Source: Brachypterus glaber
Lineage: Eukaryota > Arthropoda > Insecta > Coleoptera > Kateretidae
Assembly (NCBI GenBank): GCA_958510825.1
Contig: OY294045.1
Span: 14,497,916 to 14,561,915, forward strand
Reading direction: 5' to 3'
DNA: 64,000 nt
Under the pieces are notes generated by a model, which had not been told where the DNA came from, did not search any database, and saw only the letters and a list, made by a program, of their open reading frames with translations. Positions 1-11,849 of this stretch are shown here, piece after piece. Numbering within the stretch: the stretch's first letter is position 1; each line of letters begins with the position of its first letter. A program made the position numbers and the translations under genes.

Positions 1-894
1 TTTATAGTGATATAATAGAAGAAGCCATACCTAAAATTTTAGCCCTTTTTATCAAAAAACAAAAAAGTTATGAATTTTTTTGTAAAAAACGTTTTTCTTT
101 CAAGTTTTTCAAGTTTCCGAATTTTTTCTGAACGCTGATCTTGATTTTTCTAAACTCTAACTATTCCACCCTTTAAAGGGGTATCTGAAGATGATCTCTG
201 ATTTTTTCTAAAAAAAAATACTGTTCGTACGAACCCCACAGTGCCAGGTATGTTACTCAGGGGAGGTGTGCCAGGTAAAGGTTAAAAAAAAAATTAATTG
301 TTTTTTTTTTAATTTTCGATTTCCGTAAAAAAAATTAAAAAAAAAACTAAAAATTTTTAAATTATGGAAAATTGTCAGATAACTGACATAACCAAATTAA
401 AACTAATTTTACATATTATTTTTAGTTTTTTTTGTTAAAAATATGTTTACAAGCGAATAAAAAATAGCTCCGTGATTCACTCCGTGAAAAAAAATTCTGT
501 CTGTTGATCTGTTTGTCTTTCTTTTTGTCTGGAAAATTTATTACGCCTAGAGCTAAATATTGTAAATTGGGACTACACACTAACTATGATTATCCAAAGT
601 TCTAGGCTGGGATTGTTTTTGGTAAAACTCTGGGTGGGGAAGGGGGTAAAATAAAATGAAACAATAAAAAAAAATCTGTTATTTTTTTTGTTTTACAAAA
701 AAGAAATATTTATTAAAAAAATAAATTTTTTGTTTGAAATAATCGAAAAATCTAAAAAAATAAATATTTTTAGTTTACCCCATTCTTTATAGTATACTGA
801 ACAAAAACATACACAAATACAAAGAAACAAAAACGTCAAATTCATATCACAAGAGAAATAAACGAATTATTTTTAATAGATGTTTTTTTTATAG
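1..894. other. AT-rich non-coding DNA upstream of the first visible exon
   Basis: No open coding segment is visible. The stretch has long A and T runs and ends in a splice-acceptor-like tract (T-rich, then ATAG at 891-894) directly before the exon at 895. It is probably an intron of the gene to its right, whose earlier exons would lie left of the window. Confidence 0.5.
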
Positions 895-1712
895 CGACCA
901 ACCAGTTTTATCCGACAGAAAAGGTGTCCAAATTACAGTCTCTGGTTTTGACAATGACGATGTTAAGGAAAAGGAAGAGGAAGAAGAAGAAGAACCAGAA
1001 GATGGCATCCCTTTAAATTTCCATCCTTTGTATATTTCTTCAAAACCTCAATTTTCATCACCTTCTTCATTCTTGGAAGACGAGGAACCAGTTCATGTGT
1101 ATTCAAACCCACAATTTTCAGAACCAGTTTCCCCAGTATTTACCAACTACCATGAACCTTCGTTTGGAATACCCTCTTATCCTCAATTAATTAAACCTCA
1201 TTATGTTTATAGTCCTCAAATTTCTCATTATTCACTTCAGAATCCAAAATTATCTCAAAAACCTCGATTGAAGAAAAATTATAAACCTCAAGTTTCGCAT
1301 CATCCATATGTTTATCAAGTTCATAAACCTCAAATTTTATATTCTCAATTAAACCAAAATTTTAGACCTCGCATAAATATTGAAAATATTCAACCAGAAC
1401 CTCAATTTCCTTTACATTACTTTGAACCTGCACATGTTAAACCAATTAGGACATATAAGCAACCTATTCGTCCACGTGTGCCATTAAGAGGTCACAAAGG
1501 AGGTCACAAAGGTCATAAATTTAGAAAAAATAGAAAAGATAAAATTAAAAAAATAAAGAAAAAGAATAAAAAGTTATTTAAAAAATGTAAGAAATTATCA
1601 CGATTGGTGCGACATAAAGGATTATGCGGAGGTTTAAATTCCCAAGGATATTCTGAAGATCAGTATTTTAGGAGAAGATTTGACAGCCAAGAAGGAAATA
1701 ATACATCATCAG
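895..1712 (+). CDS. Internal exon of a low-complexity basic protein gene (gene A)
   Basis: The reading frame is open from the acceptor AG (893-894) to a donor, AG|GTAAAA, at 1713, well past the first in-frame TTG or ATG, so this is an internal exon and not an ORF with its own start. It encodes about 272 residues: an acidic run (KEKEEEEEEEPED), then a long Pro/Tyr/Gln/His-rich stretch with recurring K-P-Q-(F/V/I)-S/L blocks, then a very basic block (GHKGGHKGHKFRKNRK and a Lys-rich run) followed by a Cys-containing segment (KKCKKL, GLCGG). The exon starts with the third base of a codon and ends with the first base of the next; this phase fits the exon at 4132 exactly. The family is not recognised. 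Composition resembles extracellular or structural insect proteins, but no signal peptide is visible because the 5' exons are missing. Confidence 0.75.
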
Positions 1713-1893
1713 GTAAAATAACTTATTTATTAAATTTTAACACACGTGATAATTTTTTATTATATATTTTTGCCATTTGACTGCCCTATTGAAAATGACC
1801 GGTACAAAAACATATGAAATGTTGCAGTAACCGGACAACAACCTTTATCCACATTTGTCCAGTTAGTACAACATTTCATAAAGTCGTATTAAT

Positions 1894-2070
1894 GGTGCAG
1901 GTCGCCTGCAACACAACTTTTCACTACTATATTTTAAGAACACAGAGACTTGAATTTTTGACCAAATATGTTTTGCCACTTTAAAATTCTTTGGTCCGAA
2001 ATTTAAGTCTCTGTGTAAAAGCGTTCTTGAAATATCGTAGTGTAAAGTTGTTTTGAAAGCGACTTGCACC
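1894..2070. repeat. Fold-back inverted repeat
   Basis: Arms at about 1894-1968 and 1990-2070 are imperfect inverted copies; both contain the outer GGTGCA(A/G)GTCGC and inner ACACAGAGACTT blocks. The arms would form a long hairpin. No coding capacity. Confidence 0.75.
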
Positions 2071-2141
2071 AGAACAGTTCTCACGGTGTAAACTAGGCCA
2101 GTGACCATTGGCCTAGTTTACACCGTGAGGACTATTCTGGT
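2068..2141. repeat. Near-perfect 74-bp palindrome
   Basis: Arms 2068-2103 and 2107-2141 are inverted copies sharing GTGTAAACTAGGCCA, with a spacer of a few bases. It abuts the preceding fold-back repeat, so both may be parts of one fold-back transposon within the gene A intron. Confidence 0.8.
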
Positions 2142-3005
2142 CATAAAACTAGATAAGGACCAAGCACTTGTTTAAATTAAACTGTTTACACCCGAAAATA
2201 AAAGACTAAATTTACACATGCGCATTTTGTAAGCTGGCATTTTTCTTATTTAGATCTAGCCTCTATAGAGGTTTTGTTTATGTCTGTACAATATGGCAGT
2301 GATTTTTGTGTATTCACCATGAATAATAAAAAACAAAAAATTGTGGCACTCCTACATAAGTTTGCTATATCCAGACAGGCTAAAAAAGAAGAAAAATATC
2401 CAAAAGTATGTTGAATGAAACAAAATTGGTTTGTCTATTCTCCTAAGAACAAAAATGGTCCTATTTTGACAGTTACTTGGTTCTGTTTTGAGAACTGGAC
2501 TGTTTATACCGTATACCGATAGCTTGACTCGGCAAATTTTGGACTATTAAAAAAAGAGACCAATACCAGTTGAGGACTAAAAACTTACCGTTTACAAAGT
2601 ATTGATTAATCCTCTGACGTCATATAGAACGCGGACCTAGACGCGGACTAAGCGCTTGGTACCTACGGTGTTAACTAAGCCATTAATAAGACTATATGTT
2701 TGTTTTTACCCGTCATGGCCCGCCATGTTCAACAGGGACTTTACATAAAATTAAAAGAATTAATTAATGTATTTTTTATTTAATTTGACAAATCGTCGGA
2801 TTAGTACAACAGGGTTCTATCTGAAATTTGTATCAGTAGAAAAAGTGTTATTATAAGAAAATCATAAAATTAATTTTACATATTGATTGTATCACCTACG
2901 CAATTTTCGTATCGAATGCGACAAAATAATGAATGTACTCAGTTTTTACAGCCCAACAAAATAAAAAAAAGTCTGGAGGTCTAATATAACTATGGTATTC
3001 CTAAG

Positions 3006-3690
3006 CATGTAAACTGGTAAATATATATGCTTTATAAAAAATTAAATATTTTTTTATCTCCAGTTTTGGAGAGTCTGGGGTGGTTTAACCTTGCAATTGT
3101 CAGAAGAAATATATCATAAAATTGTCTGATGTCCTTAACCAGCGTGTTTTTATCCAGTTTTTTTAGCGATTTAAACGATTTTTACAATAAAAGCCCTCCG
3201 TGATCCCTAATTTGTTACAAAATCACACGCACAATGGCAAAATTTTATCATAATTCTGGTGATAAAATTTTGCCACTATGCATGTGAACAAATTTGGCAC
3301 TAAACGGATTATTTTTTTAAATTTCGACGATTTCGAGGTTTTAGCCGCCAACTTGGATCCGCCATGTTGCATTTCTTCAATCTACCTTACAAACTTTTTG
3401 GGGACGTCAAATACCAACAATTTGAGCTCAAAACTAATCGAATTGAAGGCCATTTTTTTTGTTACAAGCTTTTTGTTTCGAACTCTCGATTTTTCTCTGG
3501 TTTACAGCCGCCATTTTTAAATTTTCCAAAACGCCACACTGGCTAATAAAGAGGGATCAATAAGGAACATTTTAAATCCAAGGTAACTTAAATCCATCAA
3601 CAGGAATTTTGGGCCGAGCTTTGTTCCGTTTGACAAAGAACGTCCCATATACATTTTTTATAAAGCATATAAATGTAAATAAATTACATG
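3006..3690. mobile_element. Non-autonomous inverted-repeat element
   Basis: Both ends start CATGTAA inward and share ATATGCTTTATAAAAAAT in inverted orientation (3020-3045 and 3645-3675). No ORF in the body belongs to a known family. Target duplication is unclear. Confidence 0.5.
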
Positions 3691-4131
3691 TATAAATTCT
3701 TGGCTGTATCTGTATTGTTTATATAAAAATTTTAATGAAATATATAGGATTAAACACGAAAAAAGAGCGGATTTGTGGGCCTGTAAAAAATTAACTAGGG
3801 TAGATATTTAAAATCTGCAAGTAATAGTATGAATCATTTGGATGATTATTTTTATTTAGCAATATTTTAATACTTTTTTTAAATCCTGCGGTTTTTTTTT
3901 GCTTGAATGTAAAAAATACATTGTGCGCTATATCTCAAGATTTTGAGGGTACACGATTTTTTTAAATATCAGACTTGGTTTCATCTTCATAAAATTTGCA
4001 GGAATGCCATACTCTTCATTAGAGTTTTTTTTTATTTTGTGGGGCTGTGTAATTGTTACAAATTAAAACTATGAAATTGTTACAGCATGTCGATTATTTA
4101 TTTATTGAACTGTAACACTGTTTTTTTGCAG

Positions 4132-5303
4132 ACGTTGATGTATTAACAGAAGAAAATGATGAAGACAAAAGTTATAAAGATAATAACTATAAAGGTGAAA
4201 TTTATATGGAAAATAATAAAACTACAACTCAAAAACATATTAGATTAAAATCGCCAATAAACAAAGAATTTAGTTCTTATTTCGGAAAATTACCAGCTAA
4301 AAAGTTACCATCACCTTCAAATAATAGACCAGCTTCAAATTTTCATCACAATGTTTGGAGAAGACCGTTACTGCCATGGCAAAAGAATATGCCTAATCCT
4401 AGGCCTGTTTTAGAGAATATGTCCCATCATCGCCAACATCATAAACACCAAGATTTTAGGAATTATAACTATCGTTACGGTAATCATAAAAATACAAACC
4501 AGTTTTTTAACACAAGACCTATTTCAAAAACTATTTATCAAAACCATAAACATCAACAAAATATTCAAAATTATCGAGAACTCCAAAATCTAAGAAATAA
4601 ACTTGGTAATAATTATTTACTAAATAATGCCATGTCAGAAAATATTTTAAGAAATACGCAGAATGGCTATCAATATTATAAAACAATTGGTTTTAAACAA
4701 TCACATATAGTACCTAATTTATCAACCATAAACAATAACAAACAATATTTTTATAAAGATTTTCCACTTGTATCTGGCCCAGTCTCCAATAAGCACAATA
4801 TTGCCTATTCTCAATATAAAAATACCGGTTTAACACTTCCTCCAAAATATGAAGAATCAGAAAATATAAAGAAAATGAATGATATGATACAAAATCTTAC
4901 CAATATTCCAACTCAAATTTCTCAGAAACATAAATCGAAAAATACAACCGACCAAAATGAAAATATTCCAATTAAAAAATTAAACATTGTTTCTTCTATG
5001 CATTCCAGTTCCAGTAATAATAGCAATTCAAATGTCGTAACTTACACTGTAACAACATTAAAACCTGTATTACAAGCTACTACCGCTAGGACAATAAAAA
5101 TGAGTGCAACAACCAGTATTAAGTATAGCCAACCTGATTATTCTATGCATGGGATTTATGAGGCAGAAAATTTTGAAAGTTTAAAAATTAATAAGAATTC
5201 TGACAATATGGGAAGTAATCAAAATGAGACTAGTACTAATAGAAGAAATTATAAAGAAATTGTTGGAAATAACCCTTGGATGCCTTTGAGAGTCAATCAA
5301 TAA
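4132..5303 (+). CDS. Terminal exon of the low-complexity protein gene (gene A)
   Basis: The exon follows the acceptor TTTTTTTGCAG. Two leading bases complete the split codon left by the exon ending at 1712, giving ...NTSS-D-VDVLTEENDEDK... in a frame that stays open to the TAA at 5301-5303. It codes for about 389 residues, Asn/Lys/His/Tyr/Gln-rich, with a Ser/Thr-rich region near the C-terminus (MHSSSSNNSNSN, VVTYTVTTLKP). No conserved domain is recognised. The ATG at 4206 is internal and should not be taken as the start, because upstream codons match the spliced frame. Together the two exons give ~662 residues. A secreted or extracellular structural role is only a guess from composition. Confidence 0.75.
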
Positions 5304-5472
5304 CAGCAACTGTTGCTGCCAGCCTTGCTGCTTTCAAATAAGTATTTTAAAGCAGCAAGTTAAATGTTTTACTTATTAAGTATTTTAAAAGCAATTTATA
5401 AGGCCGGTAAGCGGACGAGCAATTCGGTAAAAAGCAGAGTCAAAATATCAAGTATATATACTATATACTATA

Positions 5473-7042
5473 GTCCAGTCAAATAATGAAGGATTCCATC
5501 TTGAAATTGCAATAAATATTTACCATCTGATATTTTAAAGGGTAGTAGTGGATGGTAACAGAACACTCCTGTTAGTTTTTCACCGGGTGATTTGCGTAAG
5601 TGGTGTCCTCTATCTTGAATTTTAGGGGCGAGTGCAGTTATCTCGCTAAATATGCATCTTACTATAAAAATGCATAATACCAATTTTGTTAAAGAGAAAC
5701 TTTCGAACAATTTTTGTTTGAATCATTATTTTAATATATTAGTAACAATCGAGTTCATTCAAAAATAGCCATGTTCGTGTAAAAAAGAGTGTAAATTTAC
5801 ATGCTTAGTCAGATGTAATATGTTGCCAAGCAACTGCAAGTAAAAAAAAAAACGAGATCCCACTTGTAGTTTTACAATTTTCCAGGAATATTACAGATAA
5901 TTCGTAAATTTTACGTGCACCTGCTTGGCAACATTGTTAGGATTATTACGTACATGTACATCGATGTACATGTAATATTCCTAAAAAATTGTAAAATTAC
6001 AAGTTAAATCTCTTAGCAACATATTACCTCTGATTTAAATTGTATGTAAATTTATACAATTTTTTGTAGTGTTGGGGTGAATTTTTTTGTTTTTTTCGAG
6101 TTGAGCCCTCTGTAACCGTACAAAAATTACCTATGAATATATAATATAGAATATATAAATCCTATAGAGAATTTCAAGAGCTGCAAGTTTGCTCCAAATC
6201 AAACCACTTGGTTCCTCCGATAAATAATTTGGCTGAAAAATCGAAATAGTTATTTTTGTAATAAAAGCGCAAAATGACTGATTTCTGCTTGAGCCTGAAA
6301 TTTGCTTATCGAGGCGTCTAGCGCTCGTAATACAAACAACATTTTTTTTACGATCTAAAATAAATAAATAAACAAATTTCGGACAGTAAGTTACCTTACA
6401 AGGTCGAATCACTTGAGTACAATTTTCTGCAAATCTGTTGGTGTAAAAGTAAAATCCTAATCACAGTAACTCTCCATAATTCCTTCATAACAACAAATAT
6501 ATAGCACACAAATATTTAGCGCACGAAATTGAGATTTGATTCAAAATAAATAATTTCATATTAAAAAAAATGGCGGGCCAACATCTCGTCGCATATAACT
6601 GACAGCTGTTTTACGATTGACATGCCGCTTGCCTACACTGTGCACGCGAAAAAAATCACTTTTCTGCTTGCTGTCATGGTAATAGGTTATTTTGAAGTCT
6701 GAAAACTTCATTTGTTTTATATAAATGTTAACTGTTCTATTAGATCGTAGAAAAAAACATTTCATCTCCAACATGGCTATTTTTGAATTCTATTGTTATT
6801 ATTATAACAAAAAAATTATTTTAACAAAAATTGTTCGAAATTTGCTCCTTACCAAAATTGGAAAGAAATGCATATTTAGCAAGATAACCGCGGTTACCCT
6901 TAAAATTCATGATATCGGACACCCCTTAAGCAAATCACCCGGTGAAAAACTGACAGGAGTGTGTTGTTACCATCTACTACTCCCCTTTAAAATACCAGCC
7001 CTTGTACATTTATGGAAATTTCCATTTATTATTTTACTGGAC
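5473..7042. mobile_element. TIR element, GTCCAGT ends, TA target
   Basis: Left end GTCCAGTCAAATAAT and right end (inverted) GTCCAGTAAAATAAT are flanked by TA on both sides (5471-5472, 7043-7044). The subterminal ~250 bp also match in inverted orientation, including the block TTTTTCACCGGGTGATTTGC. Partial copies lie at 24573-24835 and 50455-50900. No intact transposase is seen; small ORFs inside read through the repeat. Confidence 0.7.
5951..5974. repeat. 24-bp perfect palindrome
   Basis: A fully self-complementary sequence centred on ATCGAT with TACATGTAC arms, in the centre of the GTCCAGT element. The flanks (GTTGCCAAGCAACTG, CTTGGCAACAT) are also inverted relative to each other. Confidence 0.85.
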
Positions 7043-7044
7043 TA

Positions 7045-7610
7045 GTCTCAGAATAGTCAACATGCGAAAACATGGTCTGGCCTTTTAAATTGATAAGCAA
7101 GAGGTACAACGCGATGCTACCTTCCTTCCAGCATGTGTTCAGCTGCGTTGGTGGACAAACCTTGGGTCTATCTCCCCCGAAAATTGAATCTATTTGTGTA
7201 TGTGTGTTTATGTTAAATTAATTAAAAAAATCCCCAAAATAAGTATTTTATTTTAACCTCGATTATAACCCTCCTTTTTAAACCAAAAAAAGTGAAAATA
7301 AAATTAAATCAAGACAAGAGATTTCCAGTATTCACTAGCAAAAAACCGAAGATGCTTGCTTAGGCCAGAATATTAATAAAAGCAATTACTCGTTTAAGGA
7401 AAACAATAAATCGATTTTCTCAAAATTCTCTCCCACGATTATTTTTTTTTTAGTTAGTTTTACTCAAAATTGATCATTAAATGTAAATTTATACGAATCT
7501 TATTTGGAAACGAAAATTTTAGTTAATTTTTTTTGACTGATTATGCCAATTAAGTTAACATTTGTGTCTATAAAAACGAAGCAACATATATATTTTTTAA
7601 TTTTTTGCAG
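7045..7610. other. AT-rich spacer without a recognised feature
   Basis: No coding frame or clear repeat was seen. It ends with a TTTTTTGCAG acceptor-like sequence at 7601-7610. Confidence 0.5.
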
Positions 7611-7726
7611 AAATTGTCCACAAGACGAATATTATCAATTAATAAAAGAAAATCGTGGTTGCAGATGATCCAAAAAATGACCCTAAAAATCCATCGTGTG
7701 CTATGAAGCTGCAAGAAGTATATTAA
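7611..7726 (+). pseudogene. Possible small 3' exon, frame disrupted
   Basis: Directly after the good acceptor TTTTTTGCAG the sequence codes for NCPQDEYYQLIKENRGCR and then hits TGA (7666-7668). Another frame continues with DDPKNDPKNPSCAMKLQEVY to TAA at 7724-7726. The two pieces read like one Cys-containing peptide broken by a 1-2 base change, or an exon with an alternative acceptor at the internal TTGCAG (7659-7664). No upstream partner exon was found. The call rests on residue composition and the acceptor only. Confidence 0.3.
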
Positions 7727-8082
7727 ATATGAAATAGTTATAAAATTATTGCTTTAGGCATTCATATTCATATGGTTTTTATTCCTAATTAGCAGTATAT
7801 TAACACAGACTTTTGCTAGGCGTGATTTGAAAAGATCTTGTGTGGGAATGTGAATCTTTCAACTAAAAGTGTAGAACTGTCAACTTAAATGATTTGTTAT
7901 CTGAAATTAGTGTGAACTCAGGCGTTAAAAAAGGAATTAAACGTATCTGAATCTGTTACTTAAGAAACCCCGTACCTAAGTCACTCGACCATAATAGTCC
8001 ATTTTTAAAGAGGTTTTCGGGTCTTTAACCTTTTTAACGACATTTTTTCTTTTATTTTATTTTTTTCTATTTTTTAACATTA

Positions 8083-8112
8083 CCCTGGTAGAAAAGTACA
8101 CAAATCTAACAT
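8083..8112. mobile_element. Left-end fragment of the CCCTGGTAGAAA element
   Basis: CCCTGGTAGAAAAGTACA preceded by TA matches the left end of the full element at 62452, including the following AAATCTAAC. No matching right end was found nearby, so it is truncated. Confidence 0.5.
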
Positions 8113-8325
8113 TTTTAAAAAAACAAAAACAACATTAAAAAAAAAATCAAAAAAACCTAATTTTTTGTTAAAAAAATCTTTATTTTTTTTAACGAAAAAT
8201 TTTTGAAATTTTTTTTTTAAGTAAGTTAACTTTTTTATTTTCTGGGGCATTTCTTTCAAAATTCTTAGAATTGACCCTTATAATAAAAATAATTTTTCCT
8301 GAAAAAGTTACTTTAATCGGAATTT

Positions 8326-8640
8326 TCTTTCAGCTTTTTTTTAAATTTAAGATTTTTTTAAAAGTTTGACCCCCCATAACTTTTTTGTTTCTGGAGGGAT
8401 TACTTACAAAATCAATAGGGATCTTCCCCTCATAGAACTTGATTTTTCCTAAAAATTTCAAGTGGTTCGGATAATTCGTTCTACAAAAATCGTGACATCG
8501 GACAGACGGACATAAGGACATTTTCAAAGTTTATTATTTTTTCATGAAACACATTTGTATCTAAGAATTTTTTGTCTAGGACGTTTTTTGACGATTTTGG
8601 GAAATTCGAAACTACCGTATATTATTCTAGCGCAGGCGAA
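8326..8640 (-). repeat. Dispersed repeat copy, ACCGTATAATA-ended family
   Basis: Shares blocks with 27680-27975 and 34505-35060: CATAACTTTTTTGTTT, GGGATCTTCCCCTCA, CAGACGGACA, and CTAGGACGTTTTTTGACGA before the end ACTACCGTATATTATTCTAG. A partial copy starts near 17905. It is non-coding, although several short ORFs run through it. Confidence 0.65.
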
Positions 8641-9365
8641 TTAAAGAGAGAATTATAATAAAATAATTTTTAAACTGTATTAAAAAATTTATTTCATAAA
8701 TTATTATAAATAATATATTAAATAATAGGTACGATAAATTAATGCATCATGATCAGTCTCGAGACTTTTTTTAACAATAAAATAATTTGAGAAATAAAGG
8801 CAAGAATAGAATATTGCGTTTCCCTTATTTACATTAACAACTAAATAAATAACCTGATTTTATTAAATAAAACTATGAAAACATGGTTTTAAAAAAATAA
8901 CACGCATTTTAAATGCAACATTTGGACAACGCCCACTTTCTAAAAAACATCATTTTACTCCTTTTTAAAAGGAAAATATAAGTTATCTCCGATTTTTAAG
9001 AGAAAAATCAGGGGTAGGTTCATGGTTAACAAAATAACTATAGCTTTATTGCTAGTCCTACGTTTTGTAATTTTGAAGCGAGATCCATTTCCAACAAAAT
9101 CAAATTTCTATCAAATCTAAACTTTTATTTTCGATTGATCAACTTCATCTTGCTGCAAACCTGGGTACCGCCAAAATTACAAAATGGAGACTACTTTAAG
9201 CATATGAAAAAAAACACTACCTGAGTACGTATTTAGGTATAGATAAACCTTAATAGAGAGGAAAAGCTTTTTTGCTAAAACATTAAATTAACAAAAAAAT
9301 CTTTGATCTAGGTAATTTAAAAATATATTTATGTGCACTATAGGTAGTCAATCTCTTTAAATTAT
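8641..9365. other. AT-rich spacer
   Basis: No coding frame, RNA gene or clear repeat was recognised. It may contain part of the 3' region of the minus-strand gene at 9710, but no clear polyadenylation signal could be assigned. Confidence 0.4.
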
Positions 9366-9634
9366 GTTAAACCCAACGAACTAATAATTCTACTATTTAG
9401 AATACGCATACCGTTAATATAAAGTATCGCCAACATCTCGGTTTGTTTGTAAACAAATAGTAGGTATATTCAGGCCTGAACAATAACAGTTACCAGTAAC
9501 TGTTATTGTTGTCTCTGTTAGAACAAAGCTGTGCGAGTAAGACAGACAAATGTATATGTTGGCTACGTTTTTGTCAGTTTTTACAAATGAAATGCCTATT
9601 CTAGAGAGAAGAGTTATTAGTTCGTTGGTTAAAC
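9366..9634. repeat. Fold-back repeat next to the minus-strand exon
   Basis: Outer arms GTTAAACC(C)AACGAACTAATAA (9366-9390) and its inverse (9611-9634) enclose a perfect 15-bp inverted repeat, AACAATAACAGTTAC, with a 2-bp spacer at 9479-9510. A partial direct copy of the right half is at 10108-10176, on the other side of the exon at 9710-10067. Confidence 0.65.
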
Positions 9635-9709
9635 CTAACACCCGAGATTTTTCCATTGCATTTGTCTGGGATAAGAAATTATTATTAAAACATTTAAAAT
9701 TGCAGTTTT

Positions 9710-10067
9710 TTAAGTTTGAGGCTGTTGTTGCTCCATACTATGTTGCTGAAGAGATTCCTGTTGTTGTAGCTGTTGTTGTTGATGTGCTGCTACTGGTTGG
9801 TAGTTTGGCTGATAGTACGGTTGATTTAGATATAAACCACCTTGTGGTACTTTATCGTACTCGATTTCTTGAGAAACAGGACATAAACATGGCACCAATT
9901 GTACATTTCGGATCGCAGGTGCTGGGGAAAATTGCGCTTGAATTGGTACCTGTATGGGTACCGCTGGTATTTGTGATTGCCGGTCTGTCTCGTATATTTG
10001 TGCTGGCCCTTGAAGAAGCCGTTTATGGTAGTAATTTGGCTGACTACTGTAATAGTGTGGTTGACTA
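9710..10067 (-). CDS. 3'-terminal exon of a Gln/Pro/Tyr-rich protein (gene B)
   Basis: On the minus strand the acceptor TTTTTTATTTTTTACAG ends just above 10067, and the frame is then open for ~118 residues to the TAA at 9710-9712. Nothing before the acceptor need be coding, so this is a terminal exon and its 5' exons were not found. The product starts SSQPHYYSSQPNYYHKRLL, has a central segment with two close cysteines (VQLVPCLCPVSQEIEYDKVP) that looks conserved, then YLNQPYYQPNYQPV and a poly-Gln-rich tail. Codon usage is varied and the residue pattern is non-random, unlike the plus-strand ORF over the same DNA. The family is not recognised; a secreted or cuticular role would be a guess. It lies between two copies of a local repeat. 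Confidence 0.6.
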
Positions 10068-10107
10068 CTGTAAAAAATAAAAAATAAAATCAATATAATT
10101 AATCAAT

Positions 10108-10176
10108 ATATGTATATGTTGGCCACGGTTTACGAATGAAATGCCATTCTAGAAAGAAGAGTTATTAGTTCGTTGA
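10108..10176. repeat. Partial direct copy of the 9550-9634 repeat
   Basis: TGTATATGTTGGCCACG and GAAGAGTTATTAGTTCGTTG match the right half of the fold-back repeat at 9366-9634 with a small deletion. Confidence 0.65.
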
Positions 10177-10211
10177 TTACTTCCAGTTTTAAGTAGATTT
10201 TGCTAGGTCTG

Positions 10212-10284
10212 AGCTAGGGACCCTGTATAATGACATGAAACGTCACACAGAAGTTTAATGTCACTTTATTCAGGGTCCCTAGCT
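10212..10284. repeat. Short hairpin element
   Basis: Ends AGCTAGGGACCCTG (10212-10225) and CAGGGTCCCTAGCT (10271-10284) are perfect 14-bp inverted repeats; the inner TAATGACAT and ATGTCA also pair. Confidence 0.75.
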
Positions 10285-11834
10285 TTTGCCTGGAGAAGTT
10301 TTAAGTTAAACTTATACAGACAGACGCACACAGGTAAAAAATACCAAAAAAATAAACGGAAATAAAATCATGAAGAGTCGAATGTTGAATATTTATAAAA
10401 CTTATAGTGTCCTCTAAATGATTTGAATACATTTTTTTGAAAATATTTGCGGCCTTGCGTAAAAAATTAAATTTACGTGGCCCACTGCATACCTGGCGGG
10501 CCATTTAAATGATCAAAAGTCGATATCTCAGAAACCGTATAAGATAGGTTTTTAAAATTTGGTACTAAGCTTCAATATCAAATCCTTTTTATCAAAGCAG
10601 ATTTTGTTTTCATCCACACCCTTAGGTGGGAGAGGTGGTAACTTAAAAATGGAATGGGGGTGTTTTTTATTCAGTACAAAAAAATACATAATTTACCGAA
10701 AAATTTTTTATTTCAACCTCAAGGCTGCTAAAAAAAACTAAAATAAAAAAAACGCCATTTAAAAAAATTGTAAAATTTAATATTTTTCTATTGTTTAAGT
10801 TTATTTCATTGTTTTAAATCTAAAAATATACAAAAGAAATCAAATCTGATTTTTTTCCAAAAACTTAAATTTTTTTACCTGACGCGGACATGATTTAATA
10901 CCCCATATTTGTACTATATTTTAAAATTGAAAAAATACAGCCCTAAAAAAAATTAAGTGTAAGATATTGTATATGCAATGTGCCACTTAAATTTAATTTT
11001 TTAAGCAAGACCGCAAACATTTTCAAAAAAATGTATATACATCATTTAGAAGTGTCCCCTAATGTTTTTTTGCATTTTTAGTACATCTTGACCAGAGGGC
11101 GTCTTCCAAAAGACACTTTTTAAACGGCTCCACAGTTTTTGGGCTTCCTGAGTAAAAATAGAGTAAAAAATCTAACGGGGTTCTATTCATAAGACTAAAT
11201 ACTATTAACTAAACCTAAAAAATATTCTAGTTTTAGTATTTTTTTAAACATTTTTGTGAAAAATTAAAAAAAAATGCATTAAATTTCAAAATAAAAAAAA
11301 GCTTATTTTTTTCCAATTATGAAAGGAAAAGAAACATATTATTCACCCCACCTCCAAGATTTCAGAATATTAATAATAAGCTTACCCTAAATTTTGTGAT
11401 ATTCGTCTATTGTATATATCGTCAAAATCAGTATAGCTGAAAATTAAAATAATTTTTACTAATTTTTGACTATTTTTTGACTAGGTCTGAAATCTAAACA
11501 TTTAAATAAAATCTGAATATTTAGATAATTTTAATTATGTTAACTTTTTATTCTGAAGATTGCCTAATGTTGGATATGCCGAAACATGTAGCTTTAAATA
11601 GTCATTTTGAAATCAAAAAAGTACTTAAAATAAAGAAAAAATTTAAAAGTTGCTAATTTTGTTATCAAAAGGTTGGGAAAAATGGAGTGGATAAGCTTTT
11701 TTGGGTCATTAGTTGTGTTTCTATTAAAAAGTTCATAATTCTTTATTCCAGCATCTGATAACTAAAAATATAGTCTTTTGTCTTTGTTTAATTTTTTATG
11801 TGGGGTAAACATCCCCGCAATCACATAAAAAAAG
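10285..11834. other. AT-rich spacer without recognised genes
   Basis: Mostly A/T homopolymer-rich DNA. Near 11560 the motif CTGAAGATTGCC...GCCGAAACATG resembles a degenerate hammerhead-type element, but stem II does not pair, so no RNA is called. Confidence 0.4.
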
Positions 11835-11849
11835 TACCGTCAACCGGGT

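Larger units (their letters stand above)
1713..4131 (+). other. Intron of gene A, filled with fold-back repeats
   Basis: The intron runs from GTAAAA (1713) to TTTTTTTGCAG (4131), 2419 bp. It holds the nested palindromes at 1894-2141 and an inverted-repeat element at 3006-3690. Retaining it would end the protein at the stop codon of 1778-1780. Confidence 0.7.

Noticed and set aside
9550..10080. 176-aa plus-strand ORF
   Set aside because: It is antisense to the better-supported Gln/Pro/Tyr-rich exon, whose stop and splice acceptor fit; its Val/Leu-rich content is the complement of Gln/Asn codons.
11558..11600. Hammerhead ribozyme-like core (CTGAAGA ... GCCGAAAC)
   Set aside because: The sequence between the two core boxes cannot form stem II, so at most it is a decayed remnant.
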